A DNA stretch of 64,000 nt from Rhodococcus ruber (GCF_027270735.1 NZ_JAPWIJ010000014.1:45808-109807); one strand, 5' to 3'. Numbered from the stretch's first letter, positions 16,417-25,688 are shown. Program-made: numbers and translations. The notes: a model not told the origin generated them from the sequence alone.

Positions 16417-17793
16417 GTGAGCTCGGTGTTCGCGCAGCGCTCCAGTTACATTCGGCAGGGGATCGACTTCGAGGGTGGGGTGCTGCCGCTGTCGGCGGAA
16501 TTCAGGGTCTCAGGGGCCATCGAACACAAGTTGACCCGTGATCATCTTTTCATCGGCGACGGCGCCTCGGATTTCATCGGCACGTGGCGGGGCAGTCGCG
16601 TGCAGCTGTATGCGCTCTCCCGGCGGGCAATCGACGCGGTGGTCAATCCCAGGGTCGCGGGCGTTCACATCGACCGTGATACTGCCGCGCGTCATTCGTT
16701 CGGACAGCTGAGCCCCGAGGCCGTCACCTTCGCGTCGTCGAAGCGAGCCGATTTCAAGGAACGCAAGAGAAACCTGGTCGTGGCGACCGGTTCGAGCGAC
16801 GCGCTCGAGGTCACCGTGCGTGCGCTGGATCGCCATCTACCGGTCGGGTCCGGGGAAATCGGTCTCGACCTGCGTCCGGTCGTGACGGTCTGTGTACGGG
16901 AGGCAGTGGCCGAGGCCGTGTGGGGTGAGGCGGCGTTCGCGCCGGTCCGGTACGTCGACCGAGAGGGACGCGAGTGCAGTCTCCCGTTCGCGGAGGCGCT
17001 GTACGAGAACTTTCTGCGGTTGCGGAAGTTCGCGAACACCTACGCGATGAGGGTCGAGCCGAGGCTGCAGCACCTGCCGTTGACGCGCGAGCAACGCCTG
17101 ATGCGTGCGAACACACGCGCGCTGCAGCAGCATATGCTGCAGATGTCGGCTCACCCACCGGATTCGACCGTCGCAGGTCACCTCGCGCGCCTGCACAGTG
17201 ATTCCGGGTTCTCCACAGGCGTCATCCGCGACGACACTGCGACCTCGTTCGTGGCCGCCGTGGATACCACCCGTACCGCGGTGCTCGCGACCTTGAAACA
17301 TGTACTGGCACCGAGGAATTCGACGTGGAAGGGCCGGGTGGGTGAGGTTGCCCCGGAACTCGCGAGCGCATCGGCGGTGGTGCGGGCGTGTGTGATGGAG
17401 GCGCTGAGGGTCGACACACCAGGTTCGGTCTTCAACGGCCGGGTCACGGAGGATTTCGATCTGAAGTTCGGCGACCGGGTGGTGCGGCTTCATCGAAACA
17501 CGCTGATAATGCCGAACATTCATGCCGTTCATGCCCTGAGCGGGCCGACGTTCGATCCTGCGCGGCTACTGAACGCGCATGGGGCAGTAGTCGATTCCAC
17601 CAAGGTGATGCCATTCGGCAAGGGTCCGAGGTCTTGCCCGGGGAAGTCGTTCGCGGTGTCGATGATCGCCGTTTTCGTCGCCGCGTTCCTGCGTGCGTAC
17701 CCGGACGCTCACCTCGACCCGACGCAGTACGACAACCGCTACCCGATCCATACGTCCTCCGAACACGGCCTCTACATCGCACTTCGTACCTGA
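16417..17793 (+). CDS. Cytochrome P450
   Basis: 458 residues from GTG 16417 (GAGGAG ribosome site 10 nt upstream). The heme-binding signature is at F400-G-K-G-P-R-S-C407-P-G, the K-helix ExxR at E328-A-L-R331, and the I-helix oxygen-activating segment reads AAVDTT (residues 280-285). Most of the N-terminal half is divergent from common bacterial P450 classes. No ferredoxin or reductase gene is next to it, so redox partners come from elsewhere. It converges with an MFS gene and overlaps its 3' end by 22 bp. Confidence 0.85.
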   Translation: MSSVFAQRSSYIRQGIDFEGGVLPLSAEFRVSGAIEHKLTRDHLFIGDGASDFIGTWRGSRVQLYALSRRAIDAVVNPRVAGVHIDRDTAARHSFGQLSPEAVTFASSKRADFKERKRNLVVATGSSDALEVTVRALDRHLPVGSGEIGLDLRPVVTVCVREAVAEAVWGEAAFAPVRYVDREGRECSLPFAEALYENFLRLRKFANTYAMRVEPRLQHLPLTREQRLMRANTRALQQHMLQMSAHPPDSTVAGHLARLHSDSGFSTGVIRDDTATSFVAAVDTTRTAVLATLKHVLAPRNSTWKGRVGEVAPELASASAVVRACVMEALRVDTPGSVFNGRVTEDFDLKFGDRVVRLHRNTLIMPNIHAVHALSGPTFDPARLLNAHGAVVDSTKVMPFGKGPRSCPGKSFAVSMIAVFVAAFLRAYPDAHLDPTQYDNRYPIHTSSEHGLYIALRT

Positions 17794-19121
17794 CGGGTCG
17801 CCGATGTCGGTTCGGACGCAGTCAAGTCCCGTTTTCCCGTCTCGGGGATGGTGATCAGGGCGGTGATGGACACGGCCAGCAACGCTAGTGTGTACCACTG
17901 GAACAGCTCCGGCGAACCGCGATCGGCGAAGAACGTCTGCACGTATGCGGCGGTCCCACCGAAGGCTGCGACGGCAATCGAGTACGGCACACCCACGCCG
18001 GCTGCTCGCATACCCGTGGGAAACAACTCGGCCATCATTGCGGGCATAACGGCGAGGATCGCTCCGATGGCGCACAGGGCGATGGACATGGCGAGGAACA
18101 ATGACACTGCGGTCGAGCCGACGAGTGCTTCCAGCGGGAACAACAACACCGCGATACCGATAGTTCCGATGTAGAGCACCGGCTTTCGGCCGATTCGGTC
18201 CGAGATCGCACCCCACACGGGGAGAGACGCGACCAACACGATGTTGGCCCCCACACCTGCCCACAAAGCGCCCGACGGATCGATTCCGCGGACAGCAATC
18301 GCGTAGGCCGGTGCCGATACGGCCCAGACGTAATAGAAGACCGTGCCGCCGACACTGAAGAACAGCACCTGCAAGATCTGCCGGCGATGGGTCGAAAACT
18401 GCTCGCGCATCGAAACCTCGGCCTGTGGGTCGCCGGACTTCTCGAACACCTCGGTTTCGGCCATCCGAGAGCGCATCCACAGGACGAACAACCCGAGCAC
18501 TCCGCCCAACAGGAACGGCAGGCGCCAGCCCCAATCCGTCATCTGCTCACTGCTCAACCCGGTCGTCAGCACGGCGCCCATCAGCGTTCCCGCCACGACT
18601 CCGGACGTATTGGATACGTAGATGACACTCGACCACAGGCCCCGCCTGGACGGAGGAGCGTATTCGATGATGTACGTCTGGGCCGAGGGCAGCTCGCCGC
18701 CGTGCGCTACTCCCTGAGCCAGCCGAGCCACCACCAGAACGACGGCGGCAGCTGCGCCGATCGTCTGATGCGTCGGAGTCAGGCCGATGACGAGGCTACC
18801 CACCGACGCCAAGGCGACAGCGAGCGTCATCGACAACTTCCGGCCGCGCCGGTCGGACAACCAGCCGAACAGCAGACCTCCGAACGGACGCGCGAGGAAA
18901 CCTACGGCGAAAACGCCGAAGGATGCCAGTAGGTCCGACACGGCGGAGCCGGTGTGAAAGAACTGCGGCGCGAAGAAGGCCGCAAAGATCGCGTAGACAG
19001 TCCAGTCGAAGTACTCGATACCGTTGCCGGCACCGACTCCCACAATGGCTTTGAACTTCTCCCGACGTTCGCGTCGTCGGGTTGGATCGGACGTGAACGA
19101 GGTGGTTGCGCTGTCGGTCAT
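17772..19121 (-). CDS. MFS transporter, metabolite:H+ symporter type
   Basis: 449 residues, 12 helices. The GAGNGIEYFDWTVYAIFAAFF stretch at helix 1 and the GWLSDRRGRKLSM loop after helix 2, with the second-half SDRIGRKPVL loop, place it in the MHS subfamily. Its ATG at 19121 overlaps the stop codon of the amidohydrolase gene (ATGA), so carrier and hydrolase are made together, which suggests uptake of an N-acylated amino acid or related acid. Its end overlaps the convergent P450 gene. Confidence 0.9.
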   Translation of the reverse strand: MTDSATTSFTSDPTRRRERREKFKAIVGVGAGNGIEYFDWTVYAIFAAFFAPQFFHTGSAVSDLLASFGVFAVGFLARPFGGLLFGWLSDRRGRKLSMTLAVALASVGSLVIGLTPTHQTIGAAAAVVLVVARLAQGVAHGGELPSAQTYIIEYAPPSRRGLWSSVIYVSNTSGVVAGTLMGAVLTTGLSSEQMTDWGWRLPFLLGGVLGLFVLWMRSRMAETEVFEKSGDPQAEVSMREQFSTHRRQILQVLFFSVGGTVFYYVWAVSAPAYAIAVRGIDPSGALWAGVGANIVLVASLPVWGAISDRIGRKPVLYIGTIGIAVLLFPLEALVGSTAVSLFLAMSIALCAIGAILAVMPAMMAELFPTGMRAAGVGVPYSIAVAAFGGTAAYVQTFFADRGSPELFQWYTLALLAVSITALITIPETGKRDLTASEPTSATRQVRSAM

Positions 19122-20344
19122 CGGGCATCACTTTCGGGTGAAGGGGCGTGGTCGAGTCGAGCGATGGCCAGGCCGGCATAGACGGTCGCGGCGTCGGCGA
19201 GCACGGAGTCGTCGAATTCGGCTCGCGGGGAATGGTTCATGGGAGCGGCTGCAGGATCGTTGTCGGGCATACACGCGCCGAGCCCGATGAAAGCCCCGGG
19301 CACTTCCTGCAACACGTACGAGAAGTCCTCCGAGCCCGAAAGGGGATGTGCCGCAGTCTCGTAGCGGTCCTCGCCGAGTAGATTCGCGACGGTCGCCGCT
19401 CCGAAACCCGTCTCGTCGATGTCGTTGACGGTCATCGGGAATTCGGCCGTCACCTCGATGTCGACGCCGACGCGATGAGCGGCTGCAATACCGTCCAGAA
19501 CGCGCCGCAGCGCCGTGGGCACTGCGTCGTAGGTGCGCGCCGAGTAGCACCGCACCGTGGCCTCGAAGGTTGCATCGTCGGGAATGATGTTGTGCCGCAT
19601 ACCAGCCCGCACGCGTGCGACCGTGACCACGACGGGGTCGAAGACATCGAACGTCCGGGTCACCATCGTCTGCATCGAGGTGATCATCTCGGCCATCGCG
19701 GTTACTGGGTCACGTGCGGTGGAGGGCGACGACCCGTGGCCGCCTTCGCCTCGCACGGTGACAGAGAGCTTGTAGGACGCGGCGAGCAGTGTCCCGGGGC
19801 GAGAGAAGAACGTTCCGTTGCGTTGTTGCGAGGAAAAGACGTGCAGTCCGTAGGCGGCGTCGGCTCGCCGGCCCGATGCGTCGAGCACGCCCTCGTCGAT
19901 CATCCTGGCGGCACCGTCCCAGCCTTCCTCGCCGGGTTGGAACATCAGCACGACGTCTCCTGCGAGGTGGTCCCGATGCCTCGACAGCAACTGCGCCGCG
20001 CCGACCAGTGCGGCGGTGTGGAGGTCGTGACCGCATCCGTGCATCGCGCCGTTCTGTGCGGCGAAGTCGAGGCCGGTCTGTTCGACGACCGGCAATGCAT
20101 CCATGTCTGCGCGGAGCAGCACGGTGGATGCCGCAGTTCCGGTAACGCCCGTGCCGCGCAGGACGGCGGTCACCGAGGTGGTGGCCTTACCGGTGTGAAT
20201 TTCGAGTGGAAGCCCGGCCAGGGCGTCGAGCACCACGTCCTGCGTGCGAGGCAGGTCGAGGCCGACTTCGGGAATGCGGTGGAGGGAGCGTCTGAGCTGC
20301 ACCAGATCGCCTGTCATGGCGTTGGCGTCGTCGAGGAGGTTCAT
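19118..20344 (-). CDS. M20-family amidohydrolase (N-acyl amino acid deacylase-like)
   Basis: 408 residues of the M20D metallopeptidase type: metal-ligand motif MHGCGHDLHTA near residue 100, then GEEGWDGA, LHV and the C-terminal SGSEDFSYVL and MNHSPRAEFDD segments. Relatives hydrolyse N-acyl or N-carbamoyl amino acids, hippurate or IAA conjugates. It is coupled by ATGA to the MFS gene and divergent from a Lrp/AsnC-type regulator, so the pair is probably a regulated uptake-and-deacylation system. Confidence 0.9.
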   Translation of the reverse strand: MNLLDDANAMTGDLVQLRRSLHRIPEVGLDLPRTQDVVLDALAGLPLEIHTGKATTSVTAVLRGTGVTGTAASTVLLRADMDALPVVEQTGLDFAAQNGAMHGCGHDLHTAALVGAAQLLSRHRDHLAGDVVLMFQPGEEGWDGAARMIDEGVLDASGRRADAAYGLHVFSSQQRNGTFFSRPGTLLAASYKLSVTVRGEGGHGSSPSTARDPVTAMAEMITSMQTMVTRTFDVFDPVVVTVARVRAGMRHNIIPDDATFEATVRCYSARTYDAVPTALRRVLDGIAAAHRVGVDIEVTAEFPMTVNDIDETGFGAATVANLLGEDRYETAAHPLSGSEDFSYVLQEVPGAFIGLGACMPDNDPAAAPMNHSPRAEFDDSVLADAATVYAGLAIARLDHAPSPESDAR

Positions 20345-20472
20345 TGCGCACCTTTGTGTCGGCGGTCTTGTTCGGGTCAGACTGTGTCGGTGGTCATAGT
20401 GTGGAGTCGGGTGATCGGAGCGCGAGAATTTTCGTTGGATTCGATCATCTGTGGCGAGAAAGCAGGTGTTAT

Positions 20473-21513
20473 GTGCGCGAAGTGCTGACAGAATCCGAGC
20501 TTGCGCTCATCCATGCCCTTCAAGTGACACCGCGAGCCTCGTGGTCCGATCTCGCGCCCATCCTCGGGACCACCGCGGCAACGCTGGCTCGTCGGTGGCA
20601 GTCGATCACGGAGCGGGGACTGGCATGGATCACCGCGTATCCCGCGCCGCTGACCGGTGGTGGGTCGATCACCGCGATGATCGAGGTGAACTGTGGTCGA
20701 GCGGATTCGGCCGACCTCGTCGACGCGTTGGTTCGAGACCCTCGGGTGGTATCGATCGAGCATGCCGCGCGGGGTCGAGATCTGGTGTTGACGGTGCAGA
20801 CGTCGACGCTCGACGAGTTGTCGGGCCTGGTGTTGGACGAGCTACCCGGTTTCGCCACTGTGCAGTCGACCCAGACGCACACATGTACCGCGCTGCATGT
20901 GGAGGGGAGTCGCTGGCGGCTCGATTCCCTGGACAGCACTCAGTTGTCCGCCATTGCTGCGCTCGGTCGTGTGGGAGACAAACCCGGGTCCACCAGGCCG
21001 GAAAGCTTGACCGACGAGGTCGCGCGGTCGCTCGTCGGTGAGTTGACCGGAAACGGTCGGGCGTCGGCGCCCGAGATCGCGTCGGCTCTGGGGCGGCCCG
21101 CGTCGTCCGTCCGTCGTCAGCTGGCGGCGCTGCTGCGATCGCGAGCGGTGGTGCTGCGCTGTGAGGTTGCCCAGGAAGCGACGCGATGGCCGATCACCGT
21201 CACGTGGTGGTGTCGCCTGCCGGTGCAGGAGCATCACGAGGTTGTCGATGTCCTTCGCGCACGTCCGGAATTACGACTGTGCATGTCGCTCACCGGTCCG
21301 GCGAATTTCCTTGTCAGCATGTGGGTGTCGTCCGTGCCGGACATTCTGCGAGTGCAGGACTGGCTCGAGCAGCGAGCGCCCGATCTCGACGTCGTCGAAT
21401 CGTCGGTGACCCTGCGTTCACGTAAGCGGATGGGCTGGGAACTGCGGGCAGACGGACGGGCGACGGGGTTCGTCACCTCCCTCGGCGGGTCGTCCTGGAC
21501 GCTACCGGGCTGA
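20473..21513 (+). CDS. Double-length Lrp/AsnC-family regulator
   Basis: About 346 residues, twice the usual 150. Two AsnC-type helix-turn-helix regions can be seen, one at about residues 7-52 (LTESELALIHAL, DLAPILGTTAATLARRW) and one near 179-230 (LTDEVARSLVGELTGNGR, EIASALGRPASSVRRQL), each followed by a RAM-like effector domain. The GTG at 20473 is the likely start; 20482 is also possible. It is divergent from the amidohydrolase/MFS pair and probably controls it in response to an amino acid. The C-terminus overlaps the convergent gene by 12 bp. Confidence 0.82.
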   Translation: MREVLTESELALIHALQVTPRASWSDLAPILGTTAATLARRWQSITERGLAWITAYPAPLTGGGSITAMIEVNCGRADSADLVDALVRDPRVVSIEHAARGRDLVLTVQTSTLDELSGLVLDELPGFATVQSTQTHTCTALHVEGSRWRLDSLDSTQLSAIAALGRVGDKPGSTRPESLTDEVARSLVGELTGNGRASAPEIASALGRPASSVRRQLAALLRSRAVVLRCEVAQEATRWPITVTWWCRLPVQEHHEVVDVLRARPELRLCMSLTGPANFLVSMWVSSVPDILRVQDWLEQRAPDLDVVESSVTLRSRKRMGWELRADGRATGFVTSLGGSSWTLPG

Positions 21514-21966
21514 GCGCTCCGGCGTCGTGCGCACCCGGTAGTTGTGCCATGCCTGCGCTGCGGCGGGCAGACCGACGACGCCGATGCAGACGACGGCCAC
21601 TGCGACGGGCCAGTGTAAATATCCGTTCCTCGCGACCAGTGCCACGCCGAAAGCGGCCATCGGCATTCCGTAGGTGAGCAGTAGGTCCACTCGCCGCGGT
21701 TCGACCAGCGGCCGGCCGAGCCAGGGAATTCGGCGGCCCGCGTTCTCGCTCATCGTTCGCCGCGTCGACGCAACGACGAGCGCCGCGCCGATGATGGATG
21801 CAGAGACCCCTGCCGCGAGCGACCACGACTGCCGTTCGTCGACGAAGGCCACCGTCAGAACGAAGGCGGCAAGAACGACGTGGGCACCCCACACTTTCCA
21901 CGCAGGCGCGGACTTGCGCTCGTCGTGCTGCACGTCGACCGGCCGCATCGGCTGCAGTGGCTCCAT
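21502..21966 (-). CDS. Hypothetical four-helix membrane protein
   Basis: 154 residues from ATG 21966, which has GGAGGG 7 nt upstream. Four hydrophobic helices (about residues 24-42, 49-68, 95-112, 117-136) with basic loops; no catalytic motif. I do not recognise the family. It converges with the Lrp-type regulator and is divergent from folD, sharing the intergenic region that holds a TGATATATCA palindrome. Confidence 0.65.
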   Translation of the reverse strand: MEPLQPMRPVDVQHDERKSAPAWKVWGAHVVLAAFVLTVAFVDERQSWSLAAGVSASIIGAALVVASTRRTMSENAGRRIPWLGRPLVEPRRVDLLLTYGMPMAAFGVALVARNGYLHWPVAVAVVCIGVVGLPAAAQAWHNYRVRTTPERSAR

Positions 21967-22030
21967 GGTCCGACCCTCCCACACGGCCTCTTGACCCGTA
22001 ACCGAATCAAGCCATAGTCTGGCCGACAGT

Positions 22031-22040
22031 TGATATATCA
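22031..22040. promoter_or_regulatory. TGATATATCA palindrome, site A (upstream of folD)
   Basis: Exact 10-bp palindrome TGATATATCA, 36 bp upstream of the folD start. The same sequence recurs near the mscR, dimethylglycine oxidase and glyA promoters and at 27577, so it is read here as the operator of a GntR-type regulator of the betaine module. Confidence 0.72.
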
Positions 22041-22076
22041 GAGCCGCAGCGGCCTGCCGAACCGAGGAATCACAGT

Positions 22077-22952
22077 ATGACCACAGCGCTCAAAATCGAC
22101 GGGACGGCGGTCAGCGCGATCGTCAAGGACGATCTTCGACATCGCGTAGAACGGCTCGCCCAGCAGGGGATTCGGCCCGGTCTCGGCACGATTCTGGTGG
22201 GCGACGATCCGGGTAGCCGCTCCTACGTCGCGGCGAAGCATCGCGACTGTGCCGAGGTGGGACTGCATTCGATTCAGGTGCGGTTGCCCGCGACCGCGAC
22301 CCAGCAGGAGATCGAAGACGCGGTGCACGCGCTCAACGACAACCCGGAGTGCACCGGCTTCATCGTCCAGTTGCCGCTTCCCCCGCACATCGATACCCAT
22401 CGGGTGATCGAACTGATCGATCCGCGCAAGGACGCCGACGGACTGCATCCGACCAATCTGGGTCGGCTCGTGCTCGGCATGGACGGGCCGTTGCCGTGCA
22501 CGCCGCGCGGAATATTGGAACTGCTTCGCCACCATGATGTTCCGATCACCGGCGCACGCTTCTGCATCATCGGGTGCGGCATCACGGTCGGGCGCCCGCT
22601 CGGGTTGATGCTCACCCGGCGAAGCGAGCACGCGACGGTCACGATGTGTCACGAAGCGACCGTCGACACCGCCGCGCACACTCGGGCCGCCGATGTTGTC
22701 ATCGCCGCTGCGGGGGTTGCGCATCTGGTGCAACCGGATTGGATCAGTGCCGGGGCAACGGTGCTGTCGGTAGGAATCACCCGCACCGTCGAGGGCATTC
22801 TCGGTGACGTGCACCCCGGCGTCGAGCAGATCGCGGGGCGGCTCAGTGGAGCGACAGGCGGCGTCGGTCCGATGACGCGGGCAATGCTGCTGACGAACGT
22901 GGTGGAGTGTGCGGAAGCCGCTCAGGCGGAGGGAATGAACGACTCGCGGTAG
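22077..22952 (+). CDS. folD: FolD, methylene-THF dehydrogenase / methenyl-THF cyclohydrolase
   Basis: 291 residues. The catalytic Tyr50 and Lys54 are in the GSRSYVAAKHRDC motif, the substrate-binding QLPLPPHI follows, then DADGLHP, and the cofactor loop reads GCGITVGRPLG. It oxidises 5,10-methylene-THF to 10-formyl-THF, in the cytoplasm. In this context it handles methylene-THF produced by dimethylglycine oxidase and sarcosine oxidase and passes it to PurU. It is likely a pathway-specific copy, since it sits next to catabolic regulators and has a TGATATATCA operator 36 bp upstream. Its 3' end overlaps the convergent IclR gene by 31 bp. Confidence 0.95.
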   Translation: MTTALKIDGTAVSAIVKDDLRHRVERLAQQGIRPGLGTILVGDDPGSRSYVAAKHRDCAEVGLHSIQVRLPATATQQEIEDAVHALNDNPECTGFIVQLPLPPHIDTHRVIELIDPRKDADGLHPTNLGRLVLGMDGPLPCTPRGILELLRHHDVPITGARFCIIGCGITVGRPLGLMLTRRSEHATVTMCHEATVDTAAHTRAADVVIAAAGVAHLVQPDWISAGATVLSVGITRTVEGILGDVHPGVEQIAGRLSGATGGVGPMTRAMLLTNVVECAEAAQAEGMNDSR

Positions 22953-23725
22953 CCCATCTTCTCGCTGATCTCGGCCGTGGCGGCCAGCACGTCGGGGACG
23001 ATGGCCCGCATTCTGGTTTCGTCGAAGCGATACACCGGACCGGAGACGCTCAGGGCCGCCGTCGTCTTGCCGGTGTAGTCGAGAACCGGAGCTGCGATGG
23101 CATTGAGTCCGGTCTCGTACTCTTCGACGACCACTGCATACCCGAGGGACACAGCGGCGTCCAGTTCGGCCGTCAAACCGGCTTTGGTGGTGAGGGTGTG
23201 TTCGGTGTATCGGTGGAGGTCGAGCGAATCGACCACCGTCCTACGAGTGTCGGCGTCCAGCGCGGCGAGCAACACCTTGCCGCTGGCGGTGGCGTGCAGA
23301 GGAGTCTGTTCCCCGATCCAGTTGTGGGTACCGACCGAACTGGGGCCGCGTGCCTGATCCAGATGTATAGCCGTATCAGCCCGCAGCACAGCGATATTCA
23401 CCGTCTCGCCGAGCTTGCCTGCGAGGCGTTCGCAGACGGCGTGGCCGTATTCGGTGATCTCGAGTCGCTCGGGTACGGCGGCGGCGAGCCGCAGTACTCC
23501 GAGGCTGAGTCGGTACTTTCCGCGATTGTGCGTCTGCATCACCATGTCGTGTTCTTCGAGCGACGCGAGCAGCCTCGACACCGTGGACTTGTGCACACCG
23601 ATCTCGGTGGCGATGGCGCTGACACCCGCCTCCCCGAGCCGGGCCACGACCTCGAGCACCCGAAATGCGCGGTCGACAGATTGGACGCCGCCCTCGGGGG
23701 CACGTGTCGAATCGTCGGTTGCCAC
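22922..23725 (-). CDS. IclR-family transcriptional regulator (betaine module)
   Basis: 267 residues. The N-terminal winged helix (VSAIATEIGVHKSTVSRLLASLE, quoted in part: GVHKSTVSRLL) is followed by a full IclR effector domain with GSVGTHNW, HATASGKVLLAAL and YAVVVEEYETGLNAIAAPV segments. IclR proteins with this layout control catabolism of small organic acids. It lies between folD and the GntR/oxygenase genes and probably responds to a betaine-pathway metabolite. It is 59 bp from the end of the GntR gene on the same strand. Confidence 0.92.
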   Translation of the reverse strand: MATDDSTRAPEGGVQSVDRAFRVLEVVARLGEAGVSAIATEIGVHKSTVSRLLASLEEHDMVMQTHNRGKYRLSLGVLRLAAAVPERLEITEYGHAVCERLAGKLGETVNIAVLRADTAIHLDQARGPSSVGTHNWIGEQTPLHATASGKVLLAALDADTRRTVVDSLDLHRYTEHTLTTKAGLTAELDAAVSLGYAVVVEEYETGLNAIAAPVLDYTGKTTAALSVSGPVYRFDETRMRAIVPDVLAATAEISEKMGYRESFIPSA

Positions 23726-23784
23726 CCCCTGGACTATACGTACCGGACACCTACCTGGTGGTACGCACCCTCGGGCAGGTACTT

Positions 23785-24477
23785 CTAGATGACGGCGCGA
23801 ACCGCGTCGTCGAACTCGGTCACATGGGCACGGGCGATGGCAGCGGCCGTTTCGGTGTCCCCGGCCGCGATCGCCCGGAGCAGCGCGGTGTGGGTACCCA
23901 CGTGATCGGCGAGCGGGGGCAGTCGATCCATGAACAACCAGAAGATGCGCGAGGCCAGATTGTTGTAGCGAATCAAGGCGTCTTCGAGAACCGGGTTCGC
24001 CGCCAGCCGGTACACGGTGCGGTGTACCTCCGCGTCCCAGTTGATCAGGTCGTGTTGGCTCGGGGGTTCCGCCTCGAACTTCTCGGTGCGGTCGGCCATG
24101 CCCAAGAGAACTTGACGTTGGGTCGCTGTTGCCGCGGTGGCGGCCTTGGACGCGGCCAGGGGTTCGAGGCGCTGGCGGATCTCGGAGATGTCGCCCAGGT
24201 CGGCGACGTCGATGGAGGTTGCGAAGGTGCCACGGCGGGCATGTGAGATCACCAGGCGCTCGTACTCGAGCCGTTTCAAGGCTTCGCGCACCGGCGTTCG
24301 GCCGACGCCCAGCTCGGCGGACAACGCCGACTCGACCACGGCTTCACCTGGCTTGATCGTCAACATGATCAGCTTGTCGCGAATAGCCGAGTAGGCGACG
24401 TCCGCCATCGTCGCCCCCGGTTCGCCCGGCACCCCCGACGATCCGGGGGTGCCCGGCGACGCGACCTCGACACTCAT
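23785..24477 (-). CDS. GntR-family (FCD) transcriptional regulator 1
   Basis: 230 residues from ATG 24477. Winged helix with AELGVGRTPVREALKRLEYERLV, split as ELGVGRTPVREAL and KRLEYERLV, then an all-helical FCD effector domain with acidic and histidine metal ligands (D..H pattern in NWDAEVHRTVYRLA and a final AHVTEFDDAV). It is clearly paralogous to the GntR at 44154, which bounds the other end of the module. It follows the Rieske oxygenase gene by 41 bp on the same strand, so it is probably co-expressed with it. Confidence 0.92.
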   Translation of the reverse strand: MSVEVASPGTPGSSGVPGEPGATMADVAYSAIRDKLIMLTIKPGEAVVESALSAELGVGRTPVREALKRLEYERLVISHARRGTFATSIDVADLGDISEIRQRLEPLAASKAATAATATQRQVLLGMADRTEKFEAEPPSQHDLINWDAEVHRTVYRLAANPVLEDALIRYNNLASRIFWLFMDRLPPLADHVGTHTALLRAIAAGDTETAAAIARAHVTEFDDAVRAVI

Positions 24478-24482
24478 GGTCA

Positions 24483-24495
24483 CCGATCTTATCGG
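24483..24495. promoter_or_regulatory. Inverted repeat upstream of GntR 1
   Basis: CCGATCTTATCGG has perfect 5-bp arms around CTT, directly upstream of the GntR start. A related repeat, CCGATC-TTGTG-GATCGG, lies at 25689-25705 upstream of the Rieske oxygenase. The shared CCGATCTT and ATCGG elements could be a second operator type, but the spacings differ. Confidence 0.35.
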
Positions 24496-24518
24496 CACCG
24501 AGTGCGGGCCAGGGTCGG

Positions 24519-25670
24519 TCAGGCCTCGATACGGTTCTTCAGCCAGTCGTGGAAGATGCCGATGTGGTGTTCGCTGCCCACCAGCACCCCGCCGTTGCGG
24601 TACTTACGGGAGTTCATGGCGGGCTGGCAGCGCTCGCATGCCTCGAAATCCTGCAGATTGACGCGGTGGAACAACTCCACCGAGTGCTGCAGGTCCCGAC
24701 CCGAGGCGACGACACCGGGCAGATACAGCCAATCGCATTCCACCAAAGTGTGATCGGCGGCGATCGGATACATCCGGTGGATGATCACGTGATCCGGGAC
24801 GAGGTTGACGAACACCTGCGGCCTGACGGTGATGGCGTAGTAGCGCCTGTCCTGTTCGGGCGCGATTCCGGGGATGGAGTCGTGTCCTTCGGAGCCGTCG
24901 AGCGTGAATCCGCGGACCGACTCCCCGAATTCGGCTCCGTGGCCCACGTAGTACTGGGCGGCGTAGCCGTCGGCGAACTCGGGCAGCACCTCGGTCAGCT
25001 CGGGGTGGATGGTGGCGCAGTGGTAGCACTCCATGAAGTTCTCGATGATGAGCTTCCAGTTGGCCTTGACGTCGTAGCTCACGCGTCGGCCGAGTCCGAG
25101 GTCTTCGATCTTGTAGCGGTCGATCGACTCGACGTCACCGAGTCGATCGCGGATGTCCTGCACCACAGTGGTGTCGAAGGACGCCGGATTCTCGCTGAGA
25201 TTGACCCAGACGTATCCGAGCCATTCCTCGACCGATACCGACGACAGGCCGTAGCGAACCCGGTCGATGTCGGGCATCTTGGTGAGATTCGGTGCGGCAA
25301 TGAGCTTTCCGTCGAGGTCGTACGTCCAGGCGTGGTACGGACATTGGAACGATCGCTTGACTTCGCCCTTGTCCTCCATGCAGATTCGCGCGCCGCGGTG
25401 TGCGCAGACGTTGAGGTAGGCCTTGATGGCCCCGGTTCGGGTGCGCGTCACGATGACGCTCTCGCGGCCGATCTGCACGGTACGGAAGGCACCGGGCTTG
25501 TCCAGATCCGCGGCACGGACCGCGCAGATCCACAGCTCCTCGAAGATCTTCTCCTGCTCGAGCTCGAAGATGGCCGGGTCGGTGTAGTAGCGACCGGGAA
25601 GGGTGGAGATGAGACTTTCGGGCAGGGGAAGGGCGGGTGCGGGCGGCGTGGTGTCGGGAATGGTGGTCAA
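24519..25670 (-). CDS. Rieske non-heme iron oxygenase, probable glycine betaine monooxygenase (GbcA-like)
   Basis: 383 residues. The Rieske 2Fe-2S ligands are C89, H91, C110 and H113 (C-x-H-x18-C-x2-H), and the mononuclear iron site is in ENFMECYHCATIH (H217, H222, with a later Asp). Overall it looks like GbcA, choline monooxygenase and stachydrine demethylase. Inferred reaction: oxidative N-demethylation of glycine betaine to dimethylglycine with release of formaldehyde. The assignment rests on family resemblance plus the location among dimethylglycine and sarcosine oxidation genes. Its electron partners are the ferredoxin and reductase encoded upstream at 25765-27287. An inverted repeat at 25689-25705 lies 19 bp upstream. 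Confidence 0.88.
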   Translation of the reverse strand: MTTIPDTTPPAPALPLPESLISTLPGRYYTDPAIFELEQEKIFEELWICAVRAADLDKPGAFRTVQIGRESVIVTRTRTGAIKAYLNVCAHRGARICMEDKGEVKRSFQCPYHAWTYDLDGKLIAAPNLTKMPDIDRVRYGLSSVSVEEWLGYVWVNLSENPASFDTTVVQDIRDRLGDVESIDRYKIEDLGLGRRVSYDVKANWKLIIENFMECYHCATIHPELTEVLPEFADGYAAQYYVGHGAEFGESVRGFTLDGSEGHDSIPGIAPEQDRRYYAITVRPQVFVNLVPDHVIIHRMYPIAADHTLVECDWLYLPGVVASGRDLQHSVELFHRVNLQDFEACERCQPAMNSRKYRNGGVLVGSEHHIGIFHDWLKNRIEA

Positions 25671-25688
25671 GGGGTCCTCCGTACGTGG

